This document shows positions 7,234-17,029 of a DNA stretch of 64,000 nucleotides, piece by piece. The stretch spans positions 7,462,029-7,526,028 of the forward strand of contig NZ_CP007440.1 of NCBI RefSeq assembly GCF_001579845.1, read 5' to 3'. Source of the DNA: Rhodoplanes sp. Z2-YC6860 (GTDB taxonomy: Bacteria > Pseudomonadota > Alphaproteobacteria > Rhizobiales > Xanthobacteraceae). The position numbers and the translations under genes were made by a program. Each line of letters opens with the position of its first letter. The first letter of the stretch is position 1. Under the pieces are notes generated by a model. The model had not been told where the DNA came from. It searched no databases and was given only the letters and a program-made list of their open reading frames with translations.

Positions 7234-8258
7234 GAGCCGCCGTTCGTCTCGCCGCCTGATGAAGCGCCAACTTCTTGCGGCGCGAACTTATAGTTCGCGC
7301 TGCAGAACTCGCACGTCACGGAGATTTCGCCGTTCTCGACCATGTGGTCGCGATCGTCCTGCGAAAAGCTTTTCAGCATGGCCTCGACACTGTCGCGCGA
7401 ACACGAGCACTGCGCGACGACCGGCACACTGTTGAAGACGCGCACGCCGCGTTCATGAAACAGCCGGTAGACCAGCTGCTCGCTGGACAATGCCGGATCG
7501 ATCAGTTCGACATCCTCAATGGTTTCGACCAGCGAACGACCCTCGACCCAGGCGTCGTCCTCGTCGACCACGTGCAGCGCCGTGCCTTCCGGCGCATCGC
7601 CGGGCGGCAGGTCGGCGACACGCGCGCGCTCCGGCGCCTTTGGCAGGAATTGCAGCATCAGCCCGCCGGCGCGCCAGCGGTGGCCGGCGCCAGGGGACAT
7701 CTCCTCGGCGACGGCAAGCCGCACCCGGGTCGGAATTTGCTCGGAGCTCTTGAAGTATTCGTGCGCGGCGTCCTCGAGCGTGCCGCCGTTCAGCGCGACC
7801 AGGCCTTGATAGCGGTTCATGTCGGCGCCCTGATCGATCGTCATGGCCAGATGACCATGACCCAGAAGGTCCGCCGACGAGGTCTTGCCGCTCTCGATCA
7901 AGCCCGCCACCCGCGCCTTGTCGTAGCGCGCGCAGGCGCGCACCTGGCTCGGGCTCCGGAAGTCGACCACCAGCATACGGACCGGACCGTCGGTCTGGGT
8001 CTGCAGGATGAAACGGCCTTCGAATTTCAGCGACATTCCGAGCATCACGGTCAGCGCGATGGCCTCACCGAGAAGCTTGGCGACGGGCTGCGGATAGTTA
8101 TGGCTGTTCAGGATGCTGTCGACGGCTGCGCCGAGCCGCACCACGCGGCCGCGCAGGTCGAGCGCGCCGATCTCGAACGGCAGAACGGTGTCATCGGCGG
8201 ACGTCGCTGACGGCGCCCGGACCGGTATATCCATATGAGGCTGATTCATTGCTGACAT
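7230..8258 (-). CDS. hslO: Redox-regulated chaperone Hsp33
   Basis: A 342-residue Hsp33. The N-terminal chaperone domain includes HNYPQPVAKLLGEAIALTVMLG and DQGADMNRYQGLVALNGGTLEDAAHEYF. The C-terminal zinc redox switch has both cysteine pairs: QCSCSRD and TCEFCSANY. Oxidation of these cysteines activates holdase function in the cytosol. The start at 8258 (MSAMNQ) has no strong ribosome site; the ATG at 8249 is an alternative. The order argD-argF-hslO is common in Rhizobiales. The downstream L,D-transpeptidase gene overlaps its stop by four bases. Confidence 0.95.
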   Translation of the reverse strand: MSAMNQPHMDIPVRAPSATSADDTVLPFEIGALDLRGRVVRLGAAVDSILNSHNYPQPVAKLLGEAIALTVMLGMSLKFEGRFILQTQTDGPVRMLVVDFRSPSQVRACARYDKARVAGLIESGKTSSADLLGHGHLAMTIDQGADMNRYQGLVALNGGTLEDAAHEYFKSSEQIPTRVRLAVAEEMSPGAGHRWRAGGLMLQFLPKAPERARVADLPPGDAPEGTALHVVDEDDAWVEGRSLVETIEDVELIDPALSSEQLVYRLFHERGVRVFNSVPVVAQCSCSRDSVEAMLKSFSQDDRDHMVENGEISVTCEFCSANYKFAPQEVGASSGGETNGGS

Positions 8259-8346
8259 ATTTAGTGCGCCAACGGCCGAAAGACGACCCCCAAGGATCGC
8301 CAGGCCTGTTCAAGTTTCATTCGTCAACGTTGCGGGGGTGAACCCG

Positions 8347-9273
8347 CTATCGCGCCGCAGCGTGCAAGCACCAGGTCAGGATGCCCTTCTGGGCATGCAG
8401 ACGGTTCTCGGCCTCGTCGAACACCACCGACTGCGGGCCGTCCATCACCTCCTCGGTGACCTCGTCGCCGCGATGCGCCGGCAGGCAGTGCATGAACAGC
8501 GCGTCGGTGCGGGCTTTCGACATCAGCCGGGCGTTGACCTGATAGCGCTTGAGCAGGTTGTGCCGGAGCTTGCCGTCCTTGTCGCCCATCGACACCCAGG
8601 TGTCGGTGACGACGCAGTCGGCGCCTTTGACAGCCTCGTCCGGATCGGTGCCGATCCGGATCGCGGCACCCGACTTCTTGACCCAATCGAGCAGCCGTTT
8701 CTTGGGCTTGAGCTCGGGAGGCGTCGCCACCCGCAATTGGAACTCGAAGCGGTCGGCGGCATGCATCCAGGACGCCAGCACATTGTTGCCGTCGCCGGTC
8801 CAGGCCACGGTGCGGCCTTTGATCGAGCCGCGGTGCTCCTCGAAGGTCATGACGTCGGCCATCACCTGGCACGGATGCGAGCGCCGGGTCAGCCCGTTGA
8901 TCACCGGAATGGTGGCATGCTCGGCAAGCTCCTGGACCAGCGCGTGGTCGAGCGTGCGGATCACGATGCCGTCGACATAGCGCGACAGCACACGAGCGGT
9001 GTCGGCGATGGTCTCGCCGCGGCCGAGCTGCATCTCCGCGCCGGTGAGGGTGATCGACTCGCCGCCAAGCTGGCGTATGCCGACGTCGAACGACACCCGC
9101 GTCCGCGTCGAGGGCTTGTCGAAGACCATCGCGATGGTCTTCCCGGCGAGCGGCTTCGCAGCGCGGGGCGCGCCGCCGCCCTTGATGGCACGGCTGTTCT
9201 CGATGATCCCGCGGAGTTCAGTGCGCGAGATATCGGTCAGATCCAGGAAATGGCGGATGCCATTGTCGCTCAT
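8347..9273 (-). CDS. argF: Ornithine carbamoyltransferase
   Basis: A 308-residue enzyme that makes citrulline from ornithine and carbamoyl phosphate in arginine synthesis. Family signatures are present: [15 protein letters not shown] (carbamoyl phosphate site), [18 protein letters not shown] (the HPxQ motif) and [11 protein letters not shown] (the HCLP ornithine site). A longer open frame reaches 9327, but the ATG at 9273 overlaps the argD stop codon in ATGA and starts [12 protein letters not shown], the usual N-terminus. It is co-transcribed with argD upstream and probably hslO downstream. Confidence 0.95.
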   Translation of the reverse strand: MSDNGIRHFLDLTDISRTELRGIIENSRAIKGGGAPRAAKPLAGKTIAMVFDKPSTRTRVSFDVGIRQLGGESITLTGAEMQLGRGETIADTARVLSRYVDGIVIRTLDHALVQELAEHATIPVINGLTRRSHPCQVMADVMTFEEHRGSIKGRTVAWTGDGNNVLASWMHAADRFEFQLRVATPPELKPKKRLLDWVKKSGAAIRIGTDPDEAVKGADCVVTDTWVSMGDKDGKLRHNLLKRYQVNARLMSKARTDALFMHCLPAHRGDEVTEEVMDGPQSVVFDEAENRLHAQKGILTWCLHAAAR

Positions 9274-10478
9274 CCGGCCGCTCCTAGCTTGGCGGCGCCT
9301 TTCTTCGCGTGCTCGATGGCAACGCAAGCCTTGTCGAGCCGGCTGATCGCCTCGGCGACATCGGCCTCGGTGATGATCAGCGGCGGCACCAAACGCACGA
9401 CGTTGTCGCCGGCGAGAACCGTCAGCATCTTCTCGGCGCGACAGGCGTCGGCCAGCTCGCCTTGCGGAACCACGCTCTTCAGTCCGATCAACAGGCCCTC
9501 GCCGCGCACCTCGGCGATCACCGACGGATGGCGATCCTTGATTTCGGCAAGCCGCTGCCGGAACAGCAGAGCCATCTTCTTCACATGATCGAGGAAGCCG
9601 GGCTTGGTCACCTCATCGAGCACGGCGTTGCCGGCCGCAACCGCCAGCGGATTGCCGCCGAAGGTCGAACCGTGGGTGCCGGGCGTGATGCCCTTGGCCG
9701 CTTCGGCGGTCGCGAGCACCGCGCCGATCGGAAAGCCTGCGCCGAGACCTTTGGCCAAGCCCATCACGTCGGGAGTGACGCCGAGCCTCTGATAGCCGAA
9801 CATCTCGCCGAGCCGGCCAATGCCGGTCTGGACTTCGTCGAAGGCAAGCAGCAGCCCGCGCTCGTCACAAATCTCGCGCAGCGCCTTGAAGAACGACGGC
9901 TCCGCCATGCGGACGCCGCCCTCGCCCTGTACCGGCTCGATCAGGATGCCAGCGGTTTCGGGCGTGATGGCGCGCTTGACCGCTGCGATGTCGCCGAGCG
10001 GCACCTGGTCGAAGCCGTCCATCACCGGGCCGAAGCCGTCGAGATGCTTCTTGTTCTTCGCAGATGCGAGAGTGGCCAGCGTGCGGCCGTGGAAGCAGCC
10101 TTCGAACGTGATGATGCGATAGCGCTCGGGATGGCCGTTGGCCGACTGATATTTGCGGACGAGCTTGATGACGCCTTCCATCGCCTCCGCGCCGGAATTG
10201 GCGAAGAACACCAGGTCGGCAAAGCTCAAGGCGCACAGCCGGTCGGCAAGGCGCTCGCCGCCGGGAATCCGATAAAGATTCGAGCAGTGAATGAGTTTCT
10301 TGGCCTGCTCGATTAAGGCCTCAACGAGGTGCGGATGCGAATGGCCGAGCGCATTGACGGCCACGCCCGAGCCAAAATCCAGGTAGCGCTCGCCGCTGGG
10401 GGTGAACACCCAAACGCCCTCGCCCCGCTCAAAGGCGATGTCCACCCGGGCATAAGACGGCATCATATGGGACGACAT
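9270..10478 (-). CDS. argD: Acetylornithine aminotransferase
   Basis: A 402-residue class III PLP aminotransferase converting N-acetylglutamate semialdehyde to N-acetylornithine. [12 protein letters not shown]-type phrasing ([18 protein letters not shown]), [34 protein letters not shown] and [18 protein letters not shown] match ArgD. The PLP lysine lies in [15 protein letters not shown]. It is the first gene of the argD-argF pair; the stop overlaps the argF ATG. Dual DapC activity (lysine pathway) is known for some ArgD proteins and cannot be excluded. Confidence 0.95.
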   Translation of the reverse strand: MSSHMMPSYARVDIAFERGEGVWVFTPSGERYLDFGSGVAVNALGHSHPHLVEALIEQAKKLIHCSNLYRIPGGERLADRLCALSFADLVFFANSGAEAMEGVIKLVRKYQSANGHPERYRIITFEGCFHGRTLATLASAKNKKHLDGFGPVMDGFDQVPLGDIAAVKRAITPETAGILIEPVQGEGGVRMAEPSFFKALREICDERGLLLAFDEVQTGIGRLGEMFGYQRLGVTPDVMGLAKGLGAGFPIGAVLATAEAAKGITPGTHGSTFGGNPLAVAAGNAVLDEVTKPGFLDHVKKMALLFRQRLAEIKDRHPSVIAEVRGEGLLIGLKSVVPQGELADACRAEKMLTVLAGDNVVRLVPPLIITEADVAEAISRLDKACVAIEHAKKGAAKLGAAG

Positions 10479-10877
10479 TGCGACTGCTCACTGCTCAATT
10501 CAGGCGCCAAAACAGAGCCAAAATGAATCGTGCCGCCTCTCCGGGCGGCACGTGAACCCATCATATGGGGGCCCCCTGGGAGTGGTCAACTCGCCGGTAC
10601 GGGAGTGATGACCTCAGCCCGTCAAGTCGGCTCTGCGACTCACTGACGAATATCTGAGGAAAGGCAAGAGAAAATGACAGGAAAATGTGGACGTGAGTCG
10701 CAGCGACTCTTGCGCGCGAGTCTAGCCGTATTGTAGCGTCCGCATGTCCAATACGAGATGTCGTAGTGGACGGTTCCCAGTGACGATTGTGTGAGCGTAC
10801 CTGACCCCGGCCCTCTGGCCGGGCTGCGTGGAAGGATTCTGCCGGTCGGGGCTGGCGGAGATGAGGGGAAACGGCTC
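10479..10877. other. 399 bp divergent region argD / gcrA
   Basis: No gene is seen. It holds a perfect 9-bp inverted repeat (CGTGCCGCC at 10529-10537, GGCGGCACG at 10544-10552), probably a leader hairpin of argD on the minus strand, and five GANTC sites described separately. The frame of gcrA stays open back to 10791, but that extension looks non-coding. Confidence 0.7.
10525..10722. promoter_or_regulatory. Cluster of GANTC (CcrM methylation) sites upstream of gcrA
   Basis: GANTC occurs at 10525-10529, 10637-10641, 10695-10699, 10705-10709 and 10718-10722; four of the five lie within 86 bases. In alphaproteobacteria CcrM methylates GANTC and GcrA acts at methylated GANTC promoters (known from Caulobacter). 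The cluster upstream of gcrA suggests methylation-dependent control of gcrA; this is inferred. Confidence 0.6.
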
Positions 10878-11378
10878 ATGTCGTGGACTGACGAGCGGGT
10901 CGAACTGCTTAAGAAGCTCTGGACCGACGGCCTTTCGGCGAGCCAGATCGCAGCGGAACTCGGGGGCATTACCCGCAACGCGGTGATCGGCAAGGTGCAC
11001 CGTCTGGGTCTGTCCGGCCGGGCCAAGTCGCCATCCTCCTCGGCTCCGCGGGTGCGCAAGCCGCGCACCCACATGATGCGGGTGCCGCGGCCGGCGATGC
11101 GGGGCAACACGGCGCTCGCGCTCGCCTTCGAGATGGAGCCGGAACCCGAGCCCGAACTGATCGAAAACATCATCCCGATCGGGCAACGCCGGACGCTGCT
11201 CGAACTCAACGAGGACACCTGCCGCTGGCCGATCGGGGATCCGGCAAATACTGAATTCTTCTTCTGCGGCGGCAAGCCGCTGAGCGGCCTGCCTTACTGC
11301 ACCTATCACTCGCGGGTCGCTTATCAGCCGGCCGCCGACCGCCGTCGCGACCGCAAGCCGCCGTTCCGGCAAGGCTAA
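10878..11378 (+). CDS. gcrA: GcrA cell cycle regulator
   Basis: A 166-residue protein with the GcrA N-terminal DNA-binding motif WTDERVELLKKLWTDGLSASQIA, then RNAVIGKVHRLGLSGR. The C-terminal part is TCRWPIGDPANTEFFFCGGKPLSGLPYC, which binds sigma-70 in the Caulobacter protein. GcrA cooperates with CcrM methylation at GANTC sites to control cell-division genes. The ATG at 10878 is chosen over the longer frame because the product then starts MSWTDERVE, as in known GcrA, and GAGGGGAA lies upstream. It is convergent with phoB. Confidence 0.95.
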   Translation: MSWTDERVELLKKLWTDGLSASQIAAELGGITRNAVIGKVHRLGLSGRAKSPSSSAPRVRKPRTHMMRVPRPAMRGNTALALAFEMEPEPEPELIENIIPIGQRRTLLELNEDTCRWPIGDPANTEFFFCGGKPLSGLPYCTYHSRVAYQPAADRRRDRKPPFRQG

Positions 11379-11400
11379 GCCGAACCAACACAGGCGTCGA

Positions 11401-11446
11401 AAAGACAATCGCCGGGCCGCCAACAGCGCGCCCGGCGATTGTCTTT
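11401..11446. terminator. Bidirectional terminator between gcrA and phoB
   Basis: A perfect 17-bp stem pairs 11401-11417 with 11430-11446 around a 12-base loop. The outer ends read AAAGACAATC and GATTGTCTTT, so each strand ends in a short U-run after a GC-rich stem core. It serves the convergent genes gcrA and phoB. Confidence 0.85.
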
Positions 11447-11469
11447 CAGGAGGTCGCGAACGTCGACGC

Positions 11470-12174
11470 TTACGCCGCCGAGCGGCCGAACCGATCATCC
11501 AGCGCATAGCCCGCGCCGCGCACGGTGCGGATCGGGTCCGCCTCGCGGCCGCGGTTGAGCGCCTTGCGCAACCGGCCGACGTGAACGTCGACGGTGCGCT
11601 CATCGATGTAGACCTCCGAGCCCCAGACCGCGTCGAGCAGTTGCGTGCGCGAGAACACCCGGCCCGGCCGCTCCATCAGGAACTCCAGGAGCCGGTACTC
11701 GGTCGGACCGAGATCGATGGTGCGGCCGGCGCGCGACACGCGCTTCTTCTCGCGGTCGAGTTCGATCTCACCATGAACCAGGACGTCGGCAACCCGCTCG
11801 GGGCTCGCCCGGCGCAACAGCGCGCGCACGCGGGCGATCAGCTCCGGCACCGAGAATGGCTTGACAATGTAATCGTCGGCGCCGGTGGCGAGACCGCGCA
11901 CGCGCTCGCTTTCCTCGCCGCGCGCGGTCAGCATGATGATCGGCAGCGCCTTGCTTTCCGGGCGCGCGCGAAGCCTGCGGCAGAGCTCGATGCCGGAGAT
12001 GCCAGGCAACATCCAGTCGAGCACCGCAAGATCCGGCGGCGCTTCGCGCAGCCGGATGTCCGCCTCGTCGCCGCGGGCGACGGTCTCGACGTCATAGCCT
12101 TCAGCTTCGAGATTGTAGCGAAGCAACAGAGCCAACGGCTCTTCGTCCTCGACAATCAGGATGCGTGCCCCCAT
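11470..12174 (-). CDS. phoB: Phosphate regulon response regulator PhoB
   Basis: A 234-residue OmpR-type regulator. The receiver domain (about 1-120) has the acidic pocket E9/D10, phosphoacceptor D53 in LDWMLPG, and the KPFS lysine. The C-terminal winged helix (about 130-230) has GPTEYRLLEFLMERPGRVFSR and DERTVDVHVGRLRKAL, typical of PhoB. When phosphorylated by PhoR under phosphate limitation it binds Pho boxes. It is the last gene of the phoR-pstSCAB-phoU-phoB set; AGGGA precedes the start. Gene order matches rhizobial phosphate regulons. Confidence 0.95.
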   Translation of the reverse strand: MGARILIVEDEEPLALLLRYNLEAEGYDVETVARGDEADIRLREAPPDLAVLDWMLPGISGIELCRRLRARPESKALPIIMLTARGEESERVRGLATGADDYIVKPFSVPELIARVRALLRRASPERVADVLVHGEIELDREKKRVSRAGRTIDLGPTEYRLLEFLMERPGRVFSRTQLLDAVWGSEVYIDERTVDVHVGRLRKALNRGREADPIRTVRGAGYALDDRFGRSAA

Positions 12175-12197
12175 GGGTCAGTCCCTATTTTTTTGTT

Positions 12198-12914
12198 TCA
12201 CGGCGCTGCAAGCTTGGAGAACGCTGTGGTGTCGTCGCCCTTCGGCCGTTGATCGCCGATCGGGCGGCCCTCGACCATATAGTGCACGGTTTCGGCAATG
12301 TTGGTCGCATGGTCGCCCATACGCTCGATGTTCTTGGCACAGAACATCAGGTGAATGCAGAACGTGATGTTGCGCGGGTCTTCCATCATGTAGGTGAGCA
12401 GTTCGCGGAACAGCGATGTGCAGAGCGCATCGATTTCCTCGTCGCCCTTCCACACCGTCATTGCGGCAGCGATGTCGCGGCCCGCATAGGCATCCAGCAC
12501 GATCTTGAGCTGACTGAGCACCAGAGAGGCCATGTGCTCGACGCCGCGCAGAAGCTTGGTCGGCTGGAAGTCGCCTTCTATCGCGGTGACCCGCTTGCCG
12601 ATGTTCTTGGCGAGATCGCCGATCCGCTCGAGATCGTTGGAGACGCGCAGTGCGGCGACGATCTCGCGCAGGTCGATGGCCATCGGCTGACGCCGTGCGA
12701 TGGTGAGAATCGCCTTCTCCTCGATCTCGTGCTGCAACGAGTCGATGGTGGGATCAGAAGCGACGACGCGCATCGCGAGATCGAGATCGCGGCGGGTCAG
12801 CGCCTGGATGGAGTCCAGAATCTCACGTTCGGCCAAGCCGCCCATTTCCGAGACCTTGCGGGTCAGGTCCTGGAGATCGCTGTCGAATGCCTTGGCGGTG
12901 TGTTCGTTCATCAT
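12198..12914 (-). CDS. phoU: Phosphate signalling complex protein PhoU
   Basis: A 238-residue all-helical PhoU with two repeated helix bundles. Metal-binding PhoU motifs are visible: DLERIGDLAKNIGKR in the first half and NIERMGDHATNIAE in the second. PhoU links the Pst transporter to PhoR and keeps the regulon off when phosphate is plentiful. The frame runs on upstream through pstB out of phase, so the start must be chosen: the ATG at 12914 has AAGGTG well spaced before it; the ATG at 12932, overlapping the pstB stop as TGATG, would add six residues. Confidence 0.93.
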   Translation of the reverse strand: MMNEHTAKAFDSDLQDLTRKVSEMGGLAEREILDSIQALTRRDLDLAMRVVASDPTIDSLQHEIEEKAILTIARRQPMAIDLREIVAALRVSNDLERIGDLAKNIGKRVTAIEGDFQPTKLLRGVEHMASLVLSQLKIVLDAYAGRDIAAAMTVWKGDEEIDALCTSLFRELLTYMMEDPRNITFCIHLMFCAKNIERMGDHATNIAETVHYMVEGRPIGDQRPKGDDTTAFSKLAAP

Positions 12915-12931
12915 TTCGTTCACCTTCGCCA

Positions 12932-13753
12932 TCAGCCGAAGCGGCCGGTGATGTAGTCCTGCGTCCGCCGATCGTTCGGCGCCGTGAAGATCTTGCTGGT
13001 GGTGTCGAACTCGATCAGTTCGCCGAGATACATGAAGGCGGTGAAGTCGGAGACGCGCGCCGCCTGCTGCATGTTGTGGGTCACGATCACGATCGTGTAC
13101 TCGGACTTGAGCTCGTCCATCAGTTCCTCGATCTTGGCGGTGGAGATCGGGTCGAGCGCCGAGCACGGCTCGTCGAACAGGATGACCTCGGGCTTCACCG
13201 CGACGGTGCGCGCGATGCAAAGCCGCTGCTGCTGACCGCCCGAAAGGCTGAGGCCGTTGGCATTGAGCTTGTTCTTGACCTCTTCCCACAGCGCCGCACG
13301 CCGCAGCGCGCTTTCGACGCGGCCGTCGACCTCGCTTTTCGGCAGCTTCTCGTAAAGCCGGATGCCGAAAGCGATGTTCTCGTAAATCGACATCGGGAAC
13401 GGTGTCGGCTTCTGGAACACCATGCCGATCCGCGCACGGAGCAAGTTCAGGTCCTGCCTGGGCGAGAGAATGTCCTCGCCGTCGAGAGTGACGTGACCCT
13501 CGGCGCGCTGGTGCGGATAGAGGTCGTACATCCGATTGAGGATGCGCAGCAGCGTGGACTTGCCGCAGCCCGACGGGCCGATGAAGGCGGTCACCTTGCC
13601 GGCGTAGAGCGGCAACGAGATGCTCTTCAGCGCCTTGTGGTCGCCATAGTAGAAGTTGAGGCCGCGGATCGAAATCCGCTCGGTCAGGCCCGCGGTGTCG
13701 ATCGGCGCATGCGCGACCGTTGGCACTGACGGAGTTGCTGTTGCTACGTTCAT
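12932..13753 (-). CDS. pstB: Phosphate ABC transporter ATP-binding protein PstB
   Basis: A 273-residue ABC ATPase. Walker A is GPSGCGKST, the signature [13 protein letters not shown], Walker [14 protein letters not shown], and the His switch [21 protein letters not shown] near the N-terminus and [17 protein letters not shown] are PstB-specific. It powers phosphate uptake through PstC-PstA. The ATG at 13753 overlaps the pstA stop in ATGA, and the first 25 residues form a variable Ala/Thr/Pro extension. Confidence 0.95.
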   Translation of the reverse strand: MNVATATPSVPTVAHAPIDTAGLTERISIRGLNFYYGDHKALKSISLPLYAGKVTAFIGPSGCGKSTLLRILNRMYDLYPHQRAEGHVTLDGEDILSPRQDLNLLRARIGMVFQKPTPFPMSIYENIAFGIRLYEKLPKSEVDGRVESALRRAALWEEVKNKLNANGLSLSGGQQQRLCIARTVAVKPEVILFDEPCSALDPISTAKIEELMDELKSEYTIVIVTHNMQQAARVSDFTAFMYLGELIEFDTTSKIFTAPNDRRTQDYITGRFG

Positions 13754-14592
13754 GACGATTTTCTCGGTGTTGCAAGAGCTCGCGCGGTAATGCTGAGTGC
13801 AAGCACCGCGAAGGTGATGATGAGCGCACCGGTCCAAGCCAGCGCCTGCCAATCCTTGTAAGGGCTGAGTGCGAACTGGAAGATCACGACCGGCAAGCTC
13901 GACATCGGACCGTTGAGATTGCTGCTCCAGAACTGGTTGTTGAGTGCGGTGAACAACAGTGGCGCTGTTTCGCCGCTGATGCGCGCGATGGCCAGCAGCA
14001 CACCGGTCACCATGCCGGCTTGAGCGGCACGATAGGCGATCCGCGTGATCATCAGCGAGCGTGGCAGACCGATCGAGGCCGCGGCTTCTCGCAGCGAATC
14101 CGGCACCAAGGTCAACATATCCTCGGTGGTGCGGACCACGACCGGGATCACGATCACGGCGAGCGCTATCGCGCCGGCCCAACCGGAGAAGTGCCCCATC
14201 GGGTAGACCACGACCTCATAGATGAAGAGGCCGATGACGATCGACGGTGCGCTGAGCAGGATGTCATTGATGAAGCGGACGATCGAGGTAAGCCGCGAGC
14301 GCCGGCCGTATTCGGCCATGTAGGTGCCGGCCAGGATGCCGATCGGGGTGCCAATGAGGACGGCGAGACCGGTCATCAGCAGGCTGCCCATAATCGCATT
14401 CAGCAGACCGCCGGCCGATCCCGGCGGCGGCGTCATTTCGGTGAACACCGCCAGCGACAGGCCGCTGAAGCCTTCCCACAGAAGCGAACCGAGGATCAGC
14501 ACCAGCCAGCCGAGACCGAACGTGGTCGCGGTCAGTGACAGACCCATGGCTACGAGATTCTTGCGGCGGCGTCCGGCGAAGAGCGGATTCAT
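13750..14592 (-). CDS. pstA: Phosphate ABC transporter permease PstA
   Basis: A 280-residue inner-membrane permease with about six membrane helices. The EAA-like loop of binding-protein-dependent permeases reads [42 protein letters not shown] and [22 protein letters not shown] are typical of PstA. The start is set at the ATG at 14592 ([12 protein letters not shown]), five bases after the pstC stop; the open frame runs much further upstream but as an out-of-frame shadow of pstC. It pairs with PstC as the phosphate channel. Confidence 0.94.
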   Translation of the reverse strand: MNPLFAGRRRKNLVAMGLSLTATTFGLGWLVLILGSLLWEGFSGLSLAVFTEMTPPPGSAGGLLNAIMGSLLMTGLAVLIGTPIGILAGTYMAEYGRRSRLTSIVRFINDILLSAPSIVIGLFIYEVVVYPMGHFSGWAGAIALAVIVIPVVVRTTEDMLTLVPDSLREAAASIGLPRSLMITRIAYRAAQAGMVTGVLLAIARISGETAPLLFTALNNQFWSSNLNGPMSSLPVVIFQFALSPYKDWQALAWTGALIITFAVLALSITARALATPRKSS

Positions 14593-14597
14593 GGCTG

Positions 14598-15614
14598 CTA
14601 TCCGATCCGGCGCTCGATGCGCAGCAACAGGTAGCGCGCGAAAGAGAGCACGATGAAGGTGATGACGAACAGGATCAGGCCGAGCGCGATCAGCGACGAC
14701 GTGTAGATGTCGCCGACCGCTTCGGTGAACTCGTTGGCGATGGTGGCCGAGATCGTGGTGCCGGGCGCAATGATCGAGGCCGAAACCTTGTGCGCATTGC
14801 CGATCACGAAGGTGACGGCCATGGTTTCGCCGAGCGCGCGGCCGAGCCCCAGCATGATGCCGCCGATGACGCCGACCCGGGTGTAGGGCAACACCACGTG
14901 GCGCGCCACCTCCCAGGTGGTGCAGCCCAGCCCATAGGCGGCCTCTTTCAGCACCGGGGGGACTGCCGAGAACACGTCGCGCGAAATCGACGTGACGAAC
15001 GGGAGCACCATGATGGCGAGGATCAAGCCTGCCGTCAGCATGCCGATGCCGTAGGGCGGACCTTCGAACAGCGCCGACAGCACCGGCACATTGCCGAACA
15101 CGCTGATCAGGAACGGCTGCAGCGAGTCCTGCAGGAACGGTGCGAATACGAACAGACCCCAGATGCCGTAGATGATGCTCGGAATGCCGGCGAGCAGTTC
15201 GATGGCGATGCCGATCGGGCGGCGCAGGAATTGCGGGCACAGCTCGGTGAGAAACATCGCGATCATCAGGCCAACCGGCACCGCGATCAGCATGGCGATG
15301 AAGGAGGTCACCAGCGTGCCGTAGATCGGCGCCAGCGCGCCGAAGTTCTCGGTCACCGGATTCCAGCGCTCACTGACCAAGAAGCCCGGACCGAATTTGC
15401 TGAGCGCGGGCCACGAGCCGATGATCAGCGAGATGATGACGCCGCTGAGCAGCAGCAGCACGAGGATCGCGGCCGCGCGCGTCAAACCGTGAAACGCGAG
15501 ATCGCTGAACTTCAGCTTGGCCAGGACACGGGATCGATCCGCCGCCGGGCGGGTCCCGATTGCATCGGTCTGCAAAGCCAAATCAGCCACTGTTCGCCTC
15601 CCGGCAGGCTCCAT
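14598..15614 (-). CDS. pstC: Phosphate ABC transporter permease PstC
   Basis: A 338-residue permease with about six to seven helices. [11 protein letters not shown]-like phrasing ([28 protein letters not shown]), [20 protein letters not shown] and the loop [24 protein letters not shown] match PstC. The C-terminal [20 protein letters not shown] is also diagnostic. The ATG at 15614 is preferred because GAGGGAG lies 8 bases upstream; an ATG at 15629 and a TTG at 15635 also lie in frame. The hairpin before it probably lowers its expression relative to pstS. Confidence 0.93.
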   Translation of the reverse strand: MEPAGRRTVADLALQTDAIGTRPAADRSRVLAKLKFSDLAFHGLTRAAAILVLLLLSGVIISLIIGSWPALSKFGPGFLVSERWNPVTENFGALAPIYGTLVTSFIAMLIAVPVGLMIAMFLTELCPQFLRRPIGIAIELLAGIPSIIYGIWGLFVFAPFLQDSLQPFLISVFGNVPVLSALFEGPPYGIGMLTAGLILAIMVLPFVTSISRDVFSAVPPVLKEAAYGLGCTTWEVARHVVLPYTRVGVIGGIMLGLGRALGETMAVTFVIGNAHKVSASIIAPGTTISATIANEFTEAVGDIYTSSLIALGLILFVITFIVLSFARYLLLRIERRIG

Positions 15615-15717
15615 GACTGACTCCCTCATCTGCAAGCGTTTTTGTTACGCCCGATTTGGAAGCCACTCAACTGTCGCGCCCACCGCGCACAAGTCGTTTT
15701 ATTCTCTGGTCGAAAGG

Positions 15718-15747
15718 GAGAAGGCGCCGAATTCCCGGCGCCTTCTC
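15718..15747 (-). terminator. Hairpin between pstS and pstC (partial terminator)
   Basis: GAGAAGGCGCCG (15718-15729) and CGGCGCCTTCTC (15736-15747) make a perfect 12-bp stem. On the minus strand it is followed by CCTTTCG. Such hairpins after a binding-protein gene often stabilise its mRNA and reduce read-through into permease genes, allowing excess PstS. Confidence 0.7.
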
Positions 15748-15760
15748 TTGCTTCACGTCG

Positions 15761-16810
15761 TTAGTTCGAGAGGGCGAGGATCGGCTTGCCGTCCTTGTCC
15801 TTGATCTCCTTCGCCCACGACCGCTTGATCGCGTCGACGACCTTGTCCGGCATCGGAACGTAGTCGAGGTCCTCGGCCATCTTGTCGCCCTTGCCATAGG
15901 CCCAGTCGAAGAACTTGAGCGCTTCCTTCGAAGCGGCCGCATCCTGCGCCTGCTTGTGCATCAGGATGAAGGTCGCACCAGCGAGCGGCCAGGAGTCGGC
16001 GCCCGGCTCGTCGGTGAGCACAACGCCGAAGCCCGGGGTGGCTTCCCAGTTCGCATTGGCAGCGGCCGCCATGAACGACTTGGCGGTCGGCGTGACGGTC
16101 TTGCCGTCCTTGTTGACGAGCTTGGTGTTCGTCAGCTTGTTCTGCTTGGCGTAGGCGTATTCGACGTAACCGATCGAGCCCTTGGTCTGCGAGACGTTGT
16201 TGGCAACGCCTTCGTTGCCCTTCGCGCCGATGCCGACCGGCCACTCGACCGCGGTGTTGGCGCCGACCTTCGACTTCCAGTCCGCGCTCACCTTCGACAG
16301 GTAGTCGGTGTACAGGAAGGTCGTGCCCGAGCCGTCCGAACGGTGCACCACGACGATCGGCTGCGACGGCAGCTTGACGTTGGCGTTGAGCTTCTTGATC
16401 GCCGGATCGTCCCAGGTCTTCACGGTGCCGAGGAAGATGTTGGCGAGCGTCGCGCCATCGAGCACGACTTCGTCGGGCTTCACGCCTTCGATGTTGATGA
16501 CCGGAACCACACCGCCCATCACGGTCGGGAACTGGGTCAGGCCATCCTTGTTCAGCTGCTCGCCCGAGAGCGGCATGTCGGAGGCGCCGAAGGTCACAGT
16601 CTTGGCGGTGATCTGCTTGATGCCGCCGCCGGAACCGATCGACTGATAGTTCAAGCCATTGCCCGACTCCTTCTTATAGGCGTCGGCCCATTTGGCGTAG
16701 ATCGGATACGGGAACGTGGCGCCCGCTCCGGAAATATCGACGGCGTATGCCGATACCACCGACATGGCGGCCATGCCGCCCGCGGCGATAAGCGTTCTGA
16801 TGTGCCTCAC
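15761..16810 (-). CDS. pstS: Phosphate-binding periplasmic protein PstS
   Basis: A 349-residue phosphate receptor. An N-terminal signal peptide ends near SAYA-VDISGAGATFPYPIYAKWADAYKK, the classical PstS opening. Phosphate-binding loops read GATFP, GSGGGIKQI and VVVHRSDGSGTTF. The frame extends upstream, but the GTG at 16810 is chosen: AGGAGAG (16815-16821) precedes it by four bases and it yields a proper signal peptide. The predicted Pho box lies about 220 bases upstream, so this gene should be strongly induced by phosphate starvation. Confidence 0.94.
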   Translation of the reverse strand: MRHIRTLIAAGGMAAMSVVSAYAVDISGAGATFPYPIYAKWADAYKKESGNGLNYQSIGSGGGIKQITAKTVTFGASDMPLSGEQLNKDGLTQFPTVMGGVVPVINIEGVKPDEVVLDGATLANIFLGTVKTWDDPAIKKLNANVKLPSQPIVVVHRSDGSGTTFLYTDYLSKVSADWKSKVGANTAVEWPVGIGAKGNEGVANNVSQTKGSIGYVEYAYAKQNKLTNTKLVNKDGKTVTPTAKSFMAAAANANWEATPGFGVVLTDEPGADSWPLAGATFILMHKQAQDAAASKEALKFFDWAYGKGDKMAEDLDYVPMPDKVVDAIKRSWAKEIKDKDGKPILALSN

Positions 16811-17029
16811 TGCTCTCTCCTGTTTGTCCTTGGAAACCAATCCCGGAAACGAAAGCCCAGAGCGCGGGGGGTCCAGGGTCCGCGGCTGTCGTCTTCGGTG
16901 ATGTTCTTTCGATAATGACCGTCGCTTACGCAGGTTACGGGGCTGACCCGGTCGCGTGGCGTTCTGGCGCGCCAGCTCGATGCCCAGACGGTTTGTAATC
17001 GGCTCATGTCATCCTTGTATGATGGTTTT

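Noticed and set aside
10479-10877. CtrA box (TTAA-N7-TTAA) upstream of gcrA
   Set aside because: No such pair of TTAA half-sites is present; only GANTC sites stand out.
12915-13829. Upstream extension of the phoU frame through pstB
   Set aside because: pstB in another frame has all ABC motifs; the extension is Arg/His-rich shadow coding.
14593-15240. Upstream extension of the pstA frame
   Set aside because: Lies within pstC, which has clear permease motifs; the extension has none.
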